From the NCBI GenBank assembly GCA_030653975.1, contig JAURYH010000012.1, forward strand, positions 1-38,465: a stretch of 38,465 bases of DNA, read 5' to 3'. A program made the position numbers and the translations under genes. Below are positions 1 to 7,223 of the stretch, piece after piece (the first letter of the stretch is position 1; each line of letters begins with the position of its first letter). The stretch is from Hydrogenophaga sp. GTDB taxonomy: Bacteria; Pseudomonadota; Gammaproteobacteria; Burkholderiales; Burkholderiaceae_C. Below the pieces are notes generated by a model, which was given only the letters and a program-made list of their open reading frames with translations, did not search any database and was not told the origin of the DNA.

Positions 1-2
1 GG

Positions 3-356
3 GACCGGATCGCCCGCAAATACGCCGCCAACCCGATTGCCGACGTGGCGGGTTGCGAGGCCACGCTGCGGCGCGTGCAGGGCCTGCTGTCGACCGATCA
101 GGACGTGCTGGAGATCGGCTGCGGCACCGGCAGCACCGCGCTGCGCCTGGCGCCGCACACCCGGCGCCTGCTGGCCATCGACGTCTCGGCCGGCATGAAC
201 GACATCGCCCGCGAGAAGCTGGCGTTTGCGGTGGCCGATGCCGACCTGCTGCAGTCGGCCATCGCCCGCCAAAGCATGGACATCGTGTCGGTCGAGTGCC
301 ACGGCACCCGGGGCAGGGACATCCGGATCTTCATCGTGGCCCGCAAGCCGGCCTGA
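3..356 (+). pseudogene. SAM-dependent class I methyltransferase, internally deleted, 5' end outside the window
   Basis: The open frame enters from the left edge of the window. It carries a clear class I methyltransferase motif I (VLEIGCGTGSTAL) followed by the expected motif II strand ending in LLAIDVS. Family members are about 200 residues. Here the chain jumps from the helix REKLA straight to FAVADAD and then to a C-terminal LQSAIARQ segment ending VARKPA, so the central strands 4-5, which usually carry the substrate loop, appear to be missing. I read this as an in-frame deletion derivative that is probably inactive. A second, still more degraded piece with the same ending lies near 5.9 kb. 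The family call rests on motif I and is firm; the deletion is judged from memory of family architecture. Confidence 0.6.
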
Positions 357-463
357 GTTTCCCCACAGCGACCGTGGCTTTGTTTCACGGCCCGTGCCGG
401 CGCCACTCGGCCCGCTGTCGCTCGCCCGTCGCCACCTCTTCCACATTGACACAGGAGTTTTCC

Positions 464-1015
464 ATGCCGATTTTCTCAGCGTTGCAAGGCCCCGCACGCC
501 TGACTGCCCTGGCCTTGATCACCGCGACCTCGCTGGGCCTGGGCGCCTGCGGCGGCGGCAGTGACACGCCCCCGGACGACGGCTCGGGGGGCACCGGCCC
601 TTCGGCGTCCATCGACGCCCTCGCAGGCGACTGGGTGCAAAAAGGCTGCGTGAAAACGGGTGCGCAATCGTTCAAGAAATTCCTCCGGGCACGCATCACC
701 GGCCCCACCACGCTGGACTATTTCGAGGGCGTGCTGAGCTTCGGTGGCAACGGATGCGAAGGCGCGTCGGTGCTCGCCGGTCCGTCCAGGCTGGGCACCG
801 TGACCTTCGCTCGCTCCGAGGCAACCCAGGGCCTGGCCGCGCACTGGGGCACCTTCATGACCGTGACCGGCACACGCTTTGGTGCCATCTGGACCCTGCG
901 CACCGGCAACCGCTTGTGCCTGCTGGGCGATGAAATCCCCACCATCCAGCCTTCGCTGTCGGCGGTGTCGGCCAGCCTGGCCACCGTGCCCGCCGACAAC
1001 TGCTTTGGCCGATGA
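464..1015 (+). CDS. putative lipoprotein, function unknown
   Basis: This ORF encodes 183 residues. The start at 464 is preceded by AGGAG at 452-456 and gives a classical lipoprotein signal: a hydrophobic stretch, then LGLGAC with the acylated cysteine at about residue 29, then a Gly/Ser/Pro-rich linker (GGGSDTPPDDG). The remaining region has three cysteines (GCVKTG, GNGCEG, DNCFGR) that could form disulphides in the periplasm. I recognise no enzyme family. The stop codon overlaps an in-frame ATG of the next gene, but that downstream gene probably starts later. The frame stays open upstream to position 53, but that stretch has no signal sequence. Confidence 0.75.
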   Translation: MPIFSALQGPARLTALALITATSLGLGACGGGSDTPPDDGSGGTGPSASIDALAGDWVQKGCVKTGAQSFKKFLRARITGPTTLDYFEGVLSFGGNGCEGASVLAGPSRLGTVTFARSEATQGLAAHWGTFMTVTGTRFGAIWTLRTGNRLCLLGDEIPTIQPSLSAVSASLATVPADNCFGR

Positions 1016-1041
1016 ACCCCATAAACCCCACGGAGCCTTTC

Positions 1042-1764
1042 ATGCACCTTCGATCCTTCGTCACACCCCCTTGCAGAGTCGCCATGATCCGCACCTTTTC
1101 CCGGCCAGTGCCGCTTGTTCTGCTGCTGGCGTTTTGCACCTTCATCCCTGTGATCACGGCCGCCGTCAGTGTGGTGCAGATCCCGCTGGGCGCATTGCCG
1201 GAAGACAGCCTGCGGCTGGCGGTAGCTCCCGTCGCGTTCTTCCTTCACTCGCTGGCGGGCGTGCTGTTCGGGGTGCTCGGGCCACTGCAGTTTGTCCGCG
1301 CCCTGCGCCAGCGTTTCGGGGCCTTGCACCGGCTGGCAGGGCGCGTTTTTGTGCTTTCTGGAGCGGGGCTGGGGTTGTCGGGGCTGGCGCTGTTGTTGAA
1401 GGTCGAGAGCCTCTCGACCGGGCTGCTGGATGCCGCACGCGGGGTCTTCGGCGTGGTGCTGGTGGCCGTGCTGGTGTTGGGGGTGGCAGCGGCACGGGCG
1501 CACAACCTGTTTCGACACCGGGCGTGGATGATCCGTGCGTATGCCGTCGGCATGGGATCGGGAACCGTCGGATTGGTCATGTTCCCCATCTACCTGATCA
1601 CCGGAGAACCGCCCACGGGGCTGGTTGCCGGCATCGTGGTCGTCGGCATGTGGCTGCTCAACATCGCTCTGGGTGAATGGGTCATCCGAAGGATGACGAC
1701 CCCGGGACCACAGCGCCCATCGGCAACGCGACTGAGCGACTTCAACGTTGAGAAAACCACATGA
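1042..1764 (+). CDS. DUF2306-type integral membrane protein
   Basis: The protein is about 240 residues with six or so hydrophobic segments and two landmarks of the DUF2306 family: the LHRLAGRVFV segment and the later HNLFRHRAWMIRAYA segment, whose conserved His/Arg/Trp residues lie near a membrane boundary. The biochemical role of the family is not established. The longest frame begins at 1012, overlapping the upstream stop as ATGA, but that start has no ribosome-binding site. The ATG at 1042 has GGAG six bases upstream and is preferred; an ATG at 1084 is a further possibility. It lies downstream of and co-oriented with the lipoprotein gene and may be co-transcribed. Confidence 0.75.
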   Translation: MHLRSFVTPPCRVAMIRTFSRPVPLVLLLAFCTFIPVITAAVSVVQIPLGALPEDSLRLAVAPVAFFLHSLAGVLFGVLGPLQFVRALRQRFGALHRLAGRVFVLSGAGLGLSGLALLLKVESLSTGLLDAARGVFGVVLVAVLVLGVAAARAHNLFRHRAWMIRAYAVGMGSGTVGLVMFPIYLITGEPPTGLVAGIVVVGMWLLNIALGEWVIRRMTTPGPQRPSATRLSDFNVEKTT

Positions 1765-1855
1765 GCATGGACCAGAAAGACAGTCAGAGAGTGACCACGA
1801 TGAAGGGAGGCTTCATCCGTCTTGTGGTCTGTACGATCGTTGATGGAGCTACCGC

Positions 1856-2821
1856 ATGAAGGCAGCGATCTGCAGCCGCTATGGTCCGCCTTCGGTTGTC
1901 ATCGTTCAGGATCGCCCCGATCCTGTGCCTTGTGCGGGAGAAGTGCTGGTCGCGGTTGAGGCCGCGGGCCCCGACTTCGGGCGACGCGCGTCTCCGGTCA
2001 GCCCAGGCCCCCACCGGCATGGGACCATTCATCCGGCTGGCTTTTGGCCTGTGCGGTCCGCGGCGCCCCGTTCTGGGTCGCGAGTACGCCGGGCGGGTGT
2101 TGGCTCCGGGGGACGGGGTCAGCCGGTTTCAGGTGGGCGACGCGGTATTCGGCATCACCGACGGCATGGCCCTCGGCGCACATGCAGAACTGGTCACAGT
2201 AAAGGCTGACGGTCTGATCCTTCTGCGCCCCGAGAGCCTGAGCGCCGCGGAAGCAGCGGCTTTCTTTTTTGGCGGGTTGGCGGCTGCGGATTTCCTGCTC
2301 GATCAATGCGCACTCAAGGAGCGCGAACGGCTTCTTGTCGTCGGTGCAACTGGGGCAGTGGGTTCAGCGGCAGTGCAGATCGCCAGGGCCAAGGGCGCTC
2401 ATGTCACGGCGCTTGCCAGTGCACCCCATCTGGCACTGGCGCGCGAACTGGGCGCCCATGAGGCGCTGGAGTACCGCTTTGGCCCTGGGACGGGTCAATT
2501 CGACGTGATCCTTGAGGTGCCGGGTCCGCTGCCATCGGGGGCACTGGATCGGCTCGCCCCGGGAGGCCGTTTAGGTCTGTTGACGCCCAGTCTGCTTCAG
2601 GTGATGGGAGCCTCGCTGCTCCCTTGGCGCACGCAAGGGCGTCGGATTTGCGCGCGCATCATCAAGGAAACCCGCCATGCAATGACCCGGCTGATGGAAA
2701 TACATGCCGCAGGGGGTATAGGCCCCTGCTTGGCGAGGTTTTCAACCTTAAGGAGATCGATCGAGCCCATGCCGCAGCAGAGAGTGGCCAGAAGCGGGGC
2801 AATCTTGTCATCGAGATGTAG
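1856..2821 (+). pseudogene. zinc-free medium-chain dehydrogenase/reductase (quinone-oxidoreductase-like), two frameshifts
   Basis: A GGAG precedes the ATG at 1856. The first about 36 residues (MKAAICSRYGPPSVV... GEVLVAVEA) are in frame 2. The body, with GREYAGRV, GDAVFG and the Rossmann motif VVGATGAVGSAAVQIA, continues in frame 3. The C-terminal end (LLGEVFNLKEIDRAH... GNLVIEM) returns to frame 2 and stops at 2819-2821. So there is one extra base near 1960-1975 and one missing base near the G-run at 2711-2716. Put together, the three pieces give a full-length MDR protein of about 320 residues using NAD(P)H, without the structural zinc cysteines. It is either a very recent pseudogene or an intact gene with two indel errors in the sequence. 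Confidence 0.75.
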
Positions 2822-2833
2822 CGGCTCATATCG

Positions 2834-2950
2834 CCAGTCCCGCAAGCGCTCGAGCAACACAGGCGAAAGCATGGCGTACCGGTCCTTGCTTTCTTTGCCT
2901 TTCTCCTCGCGCAACGTCATGACTTGGCTGTCGAGGCCACTGGACGTGTG
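2834..2950 (-). pseudogene. tyrosine recombinase (integrase) fragment
   Basis: On the minus strand about 39 codons read GLDSQVMTLREEKG followed by KDRYAMLSPVLLERLRDW. This is the part of the catalytic domain of a phage-integrase/XerD-like recombinase that follows the first catalytic Arg, as found in the recombinases that accompany some IS91-like and plasmid elements. The frame has a stop upstream, and downstream it runs into the antisense of the MDR gene, so the rest of the recombinase is gone. It is a remnant of a past mobile element at this locus. Confidence 0.55.
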
Positions 2951-3137
2951 CTATCTGCGTCAACCCTCCTTCTCCGCTCGGAGACGACCGGGCGAGCAGT
3001 TTGGTCCGAAGGCTGATCTGGGCCATTCACGGTAGCTTGAGACCTGACCGCATACCGTAGGTGGGTTCAACTTTTCGATGGAACGCATTCGCTGAGCTTC
3101 TCAGCGGGTGTGTAAAAACCGAGAGTCCTGCGCAACA

Positions 3138-3806
3138 TCAGCGATCCGTACAGGTGACGGCGTCCATACCCCGATCCCGTCTTGCGTCGTAGGGGCCTGC
3201 GGACCGACGCTCACGCATGCAGTACCGCCCCCAGGGCGTGGTCACCGTGGCGCGCCACTGGCCCGTGGGCCCCCGAGTCTCTTGAATCGCCACACCGCCC
3301 CCCTTCCCGGTTGTCGGGCGCTGCCGGGCAGTCCCGGGAGAGCCCAGCGGCCACTGGAAGGACGAAGCGCGACCAGACCAGTTGGCGGGCAAGTCGAGCG
3401 CCAGCGGCCCGGAAGTCGCCTTCTCAGGCGAGTGATCGGCAGCGGCGTCAACGTCAGCTGGATCTGCAACGCCTGAAGCTGGCCCGCTCGTGGCCGCAGG
3501 CGCTGTGTCCACGTGAGCGGTGCCCGCGAACGTGGACGACGAACGACGTCTCGCCCTTGAATCCGGCTGCCATGCCTCTCGCGTCTGCTGCGGAGGGGGC
3601 GCAACAGCACGGTGTTGCGATACATCGAGCCGAGGAACCAGTCGCACCTGGATCGCCTGAGGTGCAGGGAGCACATCCCCAGACCGCAGATTCCGCTCGG
3701 GCCTCACCAGCTCCGGACCTTGCCACCACCCGATCAAACCGAGGTGCAACCCCGACGACACCACGATTGCCCAGAACGCGCGCCCGGTTTGATTTTCCGC
3801 ATTCAT
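3138..3806 (-). CDS. TonB-like single-pass exported protein, hypothetical
   Basis: From the ATG at 3806 the frame encodes 222 residues. An N-terminal membrane anchor (FWAIVVSSGLHLGLIGWW) is followed by a long Pro/Ala/Arg-rich stretch and a C-terminal part with TPWGRYCMRE, which resembles the end of a group of uncharacterised betaproteobacterial TonB-like proteins. The anchor plus proline-rich linker resembles an energy-transducer fold, but I see no complete TonB C-terminal domain. The frame runs upstream without a stop into a histidine-kinase fragment (see the separate entry), so the true start is uncertain. The ORF may itself be decayed. Confidence 0.4.
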   Translation of the reverse strand: MNAENQTGRAFWAIVVSSGLHLGLIGWWQGPELVRPERNLRSGDVLPAPQAIQVRLVPRLDVSQHRAVAPPPQQTREAWQPDSRARRRSSSTFAGTAHVDTAPAATSGPASGVADPADVDAAADHSPEKATSGPLALDLPANWSGRASSFQWPLGSPGTARQRPTTGKGGGVAIQETRGPTGQWRATVTTPWGRYCMRERRSAGPYDARRDRGMDAVTCTDR

Positions 3807-3923
3807 TCGCTGGGCAGCAGCTCGAACGATCGACAAACCAAGTCCCGAGCCGCTGTGCTGGATGTCCCTCCCCCGTCGAAAGCGTTCAAAAACCAACAAC
3901 CGTTCTTCCGGTGAGATGACATG
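3807..3923 (-). pseudogene. C-terminal scrap of a sensor histidine kinase
   Basis: About 39 codons on the minus strand read ISPEERLLVFERFRRGRD and then SGSGLGLSIVRAAAQRM. These are the F-box and G2-box of a HATPase_c domain. The kinase part before it is absent: a stop lies at 3978-3980, and the residues between that stop and the F-box do not look like kinase sequence. The scrap runs in the same frame into the next ORF, giving a 253-codon TTG-initiated chimera if translated from 3899. It is best read as debris of a two-component gene joined to its former neighbour. Confidence 0.55.
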
Positions 3924-3977
3924 TCTGGTACGTTGTCTGGGCCGCTGTAGCAGAGTTCGACGTTCGGGCTCTTCGGT

Positions 3978-4751
3978 TTACGGACTCAAGCCTCGCGGCA
4001 CCCAAACAAGAGACAACAACATTCCCAGTAGCACCACGCTTGCGGTGCTGTGTACGGCAATGCCAATCCAGGCGCTTCGGTAGTACTTGGCAGGTCCAGC
4101 TAACCAAAATGCATCCAGTACTGCAGCTGGGATCACCCAGGGCGTGTGCAAGTGATAGACCGCGAACAGCGCACCATTGATCAGCCAGTCCGCGCGGCCA
4201 AAGGCGCGGTTCATGCGGGGAAGCAACAGGCCGCGAAAGAGTAGCTCTTCACCCAGCACGGTGTTGAACATCAACATCACCGCCACCACACCGAACCAAG
4301 CCCAATTGCCTGCGAAGAAGGTGCGACCAGCGTCGGACTGCAGGAAGGTACCGAAGTTTCGCCACGGGCTGTGGCTGGGCTCAGGCAGGGCGCCAGAAAG
4401 CCACAGGCCTGCGATCAACGGGAGGCACACCAGCCACAGCATGCCTCCCTTGCGGCCAGTATGCGGATGGGTGGGTGCGTGCAACCACAATGCGTCCTTG
4501 AGCGTTCTCCACCGCAGGTTGCCGCGCTCCACCCAAACAAGGATCGCCACCAGCAGCCCCTGCCAAACCAGTCCCAGGGTGAGGCCTCCGATCAACCATT
4601 TGGCCCATGAAACACTGTCCCCCTCGGTCGTCGCAATCAATGGCACGACGACCCAGGCCATCAGCGCCATCGGCATGGACGCAGCAGCCCAAACGGCCAG
4701 CACCTGACTTCGCGAGTACTGAGGCATCGGCATGCTTCTCTCAGACGCCAT
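3978..4751 (-). CDS. CPBP (CAAX-like/Abi) family intramembrane metalloprotease
   Basis: The protein has about 257 residues with roughly seven hydrophobic segments. The active-site motifs of the CPBP family are visible: EELLFRG (Glu168, Glu169, Arg173), a later YHLHTPW segment (His200/His202) and a third-motif histidine in IAVHS (His234). Members are membrane-embedded Rce1-like proteases; some process peptides or give bacteriocin immunity, but no peptide gene is visible next to this one. I chose the ATG at 4751; an ATG at 4733 after AGAGAAG is equally possible. The gene lies 16 bases downstream of the MipA gene on the same strand and may share its transcript. Confidence 0.8.
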   Translation of the reverse strand: MASERSMPMPQYSRSQVLAVWAAASMPMALMAWVVVPLIATTEGDSVSWAKWLIGGLTLGLVWQGLLVAILVWVERGNLRWRTLKDALWLHAPTHPHTGRKGGMLWLVCLPLIAGLWLSGALPEPSHSPWRNFGTFLQSDAGRTFFAGNWAWFGVVAVMLMFNTVLGEELLFRGLLLPRMNRAFGRADWLINGALFAVYHLHTPWVIPAAVLDAFWLAGPAKYYRSAWIGIAVHSTASVVLLGMLLSLVWVPRGLSP

Positions 4752-4767
4752 TGTCAGGACTCGAACC

Positions 4768-5619
4768 TCAGAACACATAGGCCAAGCTCGTGGATGCAGA
4801 GGCGCTGGACCTGCGCATGACCAAAGGGCTGTGTTCTGCGTCTCCCGCCAAACGGGATAAAACCAGCGAGCCCTGCAACTTCCAGTTCTTGGCGAATGCA
4901 TATTCGGCACCCACACTGGCCTCAAACTTTCGCACGCCGGCCTCGGGGGAGTAGGTCTTGAAGCCAGAGGAATGCGACTGCGCAGGCGTCACGCCGAAGT
5001 AGGCTTGCGTATAGCGCTTGTCTGCCCAACTCGCACCGACCCCAAAACTCATGCCCACTTTGTCCGTCAATGCAAAAGGAAATGCGGCGGTGAAGTCCAC
5101 TTGTGTGCCCTTGTGGCCACGGTCCCCGACCGCCTTGTGAGCCAGCATGCTGAAGGGACCGAAACCCAACAGAAGGCCTGCCTCGGGGCTTGATCGCACG
5201 GCACCCATGCCTGCCAGGCGCTTGTCGCCAGGCGTCGGGTCTGCGGTGGATGAATCCTTGGTCTTGCGGCCCGGATCAAAACCAGCAGCGATCCCCAACT
5301 TGAAGTCATCCAGCTCGAGGGGTTGCCAGATCAGGGCACGCGGTCCCAGTTCCACGCTTCCCCATTCTTGGGTGCGATAGTTGAGCGAAACATCGGGACC
5401 CAGTACCGTGCGGCGCCTGTCGCTGCCTTCGTATGTTGTTGTGGACAAAACACCAATGCCGATGCTGCCGCTCAGACCATATGGCGTGGACTCGCGATCT
5501 TCCTGCGCTGCAGCGGAAACAGTGTGCAGAAGCACTGCCGCACAGGTGAACGCTCGCAGCGCATGGGACAGTTGAACAACGGCTGAAGCTTCGGTTTGTT
5601 TGGGATTCGATGACGGCAT
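4768..5619 (-). CDS. MipA/OmpV family outer-membrane protein
   Basis: The protein is about 283 residues. A signal-like segment (FTCAAVLLHTVSAAAQ) is followed by the MipA/OmpV start pattern (GIGVLSTTTYEGSD), alternating beta-strands, and a C-terminal strand ending SLAYVF with the terminal Phe typical of outer-membrane barrels. Members scaffold murein enzymes (MipA) or form small barrels of unknown cargo; several are induced by antibiotics or osmotic change. The frame is open upstream to an ATG at 5688, but the start at 5619 gives a more normal signal peptide. Neither start has a strong ribosome-binding site. The CPBP protease gene follows at once. Confidence 0.8.
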   Translation of the reverse strand: MPSSNPKQTEASAVVQLSHALRAFTCAAVLLHTVSAAAQEDRESTPYGLSGSIGIGVLSTTTYEGSDRRRTVLGPDVSLNYRTQEWGSVELGPRALIWQPLELDDFKLGIAAGFDPGRKTKDSSTADPTPGDKRLAGMGAVRSSPEAGLLLGFGPFSMLAHKAVGDRGHKGTQVDFTAAFPFALTDKVGMSFGVGASWADKRYTQAYFGVTPAQSHSSGFKTYSPEAGVRKFEASVGAEYAFAKNWKLQGSLVLSRLAGDAEHSPLVMRRSSASASTSLAYVF

Positions 5620-5789
5620 GAAATGGACATGTGTGTCGAGTGTTGAAGAAGGTGCGCACTCTAGTGGGTTCCTGGCAGGGATATTCATGCGTTTTTGTAT
5701 ATGTCCGCTGCGATTTAACGCAGTTCCTATCGTGCCCGTGCATGGATAACATTCCGCCTGTCGCCCACCACCTCTTCAGTTTCCAGCCC

Positions 5790-5953
5790 ATGCCGTCTCC
5801 CGCCACCGCTTCCTTTGCAGAGACATCGCCGCTGTTGCGGGTGAGCGACCCGGTTGCCTACAAGGCCCGCGTCCGGGACCGTATCGCCCACGAGAAGCTG
5901 GCGGCCAGCCGGTGCCGCAGTTGAGCGTCGCCATGGCCCGCAAGCCGGGCTGA
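5790..5953 (+). pseudogene. degraded methyltransferase remnant
   Basis: In the 443-base gap between the MipA start and the next lipoprotein, a short plus-strand reading contains an RIAHEKLA segment. After a one-base shift it continues GQPVPQLS and ends VAMARKPG followed by TGA at 5951-5953. This mirrors the REKLA helix and the ARKPA-TGA end of the methyltransferase at the left edge of the window, and the bases after the two stops (TGAGTTT-CCCAC) also match. I read it as a second, mostly deleted copy. The start coordinate is only the nearest ATG. Confidence 0.35.
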
Positions 5954-5975
5954 GTTTTTCCCACATCACGCCAGC

Positions 5976-5993
5976 CCCTGGTACGGACCAGGG
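5976..5993 (+). terminator. small hairpin after the methyltransferase remnant
   Basis: CCCTGGT and ACCAGGG form a perfect seven-pair stem around a four-base ACGG loop. No T-run follows, so terminator function is only a guess. Confidence 0.25.
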
Positions 5994-6062
5994 TGAGGCT
6001 TCGTTCGCCATGCTGTTTCGCAGTACCGCATTTTTCAGTCCAGATTGACCCAGGAACCTTTC

Positions 6063-6455
6063 ATGTACCGTCGACGCATTGCCCCCACCGCCATGGCTTT
6101 GGCCCTTCTGTCCGGGTGCGCCGCCACCATCGACCAGGACGGCCTGGAGCAACGCACCGCGCAGGCCATCGGGCGATCCGTCGGCCAGTTCACCATCACC
6201 GACCGCAGCGAGGAAACCGGCGGTCGCATCAACTACACCGCCAACACCCGCGACGGCAAGACCTACCGCTGCTACCTGTACGGGGCCACCGGCTTCCAGA
6301 AGGCCATGAGCTTCGGGCAGACACCGCATTCCGACGCCATCTGCACCGCCATGGTGGGGGGAGCCGGCAAGGCCCTGCCGGCCCAGCCTGCGGCCGGTGC
6401 CAAGGGCGCCGGCGCGGAGTGCAACGCCCTGCTGCGCGCGGCCGGACGTTGCTGA
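6063..6455 (+). CDS. putative lipoprotein, function unknown
   Basis: The ATG at 6063 follows AGGAACC and encodes 130 residues. The signal ends in ALLSGCA, with the lipid-attachment cysteine at residue 19. The mature part contains TDRSEETGGRINY and a Cys in the TYRCYLYG segment, then an Ala/Gly-rich linker and a Cys-containing tail (AECNALL... GRC). I do not recognise a family beyond small Burkholderiales envelope lipoproteins. The next gene starts 20 bases later on the same strand, so the two are probably co-transcribed. Confidence 0.75.
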   Translation: MYRRRIAPTAMALALLSGCAATIDQDGLEQRTAQAIGRSVGQFTITDRSEETGGRINYTANTRDGKTYRCYLYGATGFQKAMSFGQTPHSDAICTAMVGGAGKALPAQPAAGAKGAGAECNALLRAAGRC

Positions 6456-6475
6456 AGCTGACGCAGGAGCGACCG

Positions 6476-6769
6476 ATGAACCTCAAAATACTCACCGCAC
6501 TGGCCCTGCTCGCGCTGGCCAGCGCATCCGCCGTGTCCGCCGAGCCAGATGCGGGGGAGCGCAAGTTCATCCGCAAAGGCATGGGCGAAGGGGAGGTGGT
6601 GCTGAAGATCGGCCAGCCCGACCACGAAGCCGTCCACCGTGCCGTCAGGGGCCAACCCGAAGAGAAAAGCTGGACCTACTTTCCTCACGCCCGGGACCCT
6701 CAGACGCTCACGATCATCCGGTTCCACGCGGGCCGTGCCGCCGAGATCGAACGCAAAATCGCCCGGTGA
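6476..6769 (+). CDS. small periplasmic protein, DUF2845/BamE-like fold
   Basis: The ORF encodes 97 residues with a GCAGGAG ribosome-binding site. A cleavable signal (ALLALASASAVSAE) precedes a short domain with FIRKGMGEGEVVLKIGQPD, a pattern seen in SmpA/BamE-like and DUF2845 proteins where a GM-E-V-KIG-P turn begins the fold. It ends with a charged strand (AAEIERKIAR). A soluble periplasmic location is expected because there is no lipobox cysteine. The role is unknown. It sits in a co-directional run of exported proteins. Confidence 0.65.
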   Translation: MNLKILTALALLALASASAVSAEPDAGERKFIRKGMGEGEVVLKIGQPDHEAVHRAVRGQPEEKSWTYFPHARDPQTLTIIRFHAGRAAEIERKIAR

Positions 6770-6801
6770 TGCCCGGGCATGTCACGCTTGAAAGGAAGCG
6801 C

Positions 6802-7209
6802 ATGAAAGCAGTGCTCGCACTCGCCGCTCTGGCGATGCCGATGTGGGTCAACGCGGCCGACCTTCGGGTGACGGTGACCGACGGTCCATCAGGCCCGTCG
6901 ACGCTCTACCTGGCGCTGTTCGACAGCGCCGAGGCCCTGGCCAACAACCAGGCGCTGGCTTCACAGAAAGTGGCGCTGCTCGACGGTGCCGCGCAACTGG
7001 TGTTCAGCGGTTTACCGGTGGGGCGCTATGCGATCAAGTCCTTCGCTGACGAGAACGGCAACGCCAAGCTGGACACCAACATCCTGGGCATGCCCACCGA
7101 GCGCTATGGGTTCTCGAACAATGCCCGTGGCCGGATGGGCCCGCCGACCTTCGACGCCGCCGCCGTGCAGCTCGATGCCGACAGCAGCATCCACTTTCGG
7201 CTGCGCTGA
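6802..7209 (+). CDS. DUF2141 domain exported protein
   Basis: The ORF encodes 135 residues with an AAGGAAG ribosome-binding site. A signal peptide (LALAALAMPMWVNAAD) is followed by a DUF2141 domain: LRVTVTD, the YLALFDSAEAL strand-helix, the FSGLPVGRYAIKSFADENGNAKLDTN core with its acidic D-E-N-G-N loop, and GMPTERYGFSNNARG. The family is a small beta-sandwich secreted to the periplasm or envelope; its function is not established, though it often lies near carotenoid, lipid or sterol genes. Here it sits directly upstream of a carotenoid-oxygenase-family gene, 14 bases away. Confidence 0.8.
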   Translation: MKAVLALAALAMPMWVNAADLRVTVTDGPSGPSTLYLALFDSAEALANNQALASQKVALLDGAAQLVFSGLPVGRYAIKSFADENGNAKLDTNILGMPTERYGFSNNARGRMGPPTFDAAAVQLDADSSIHFRLR

Positions 7210-7223
7210 AACAGGGCCACGCC

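Noticed and set aside
4752..4767. GAGGTTCGAGTCCTG on the minus strand, like a tRNA T-loop
   Set aside because: Only the T-loop pattern is present; the upstream sequence is the coding end of the MipA gene, so no tRNA can be folded.
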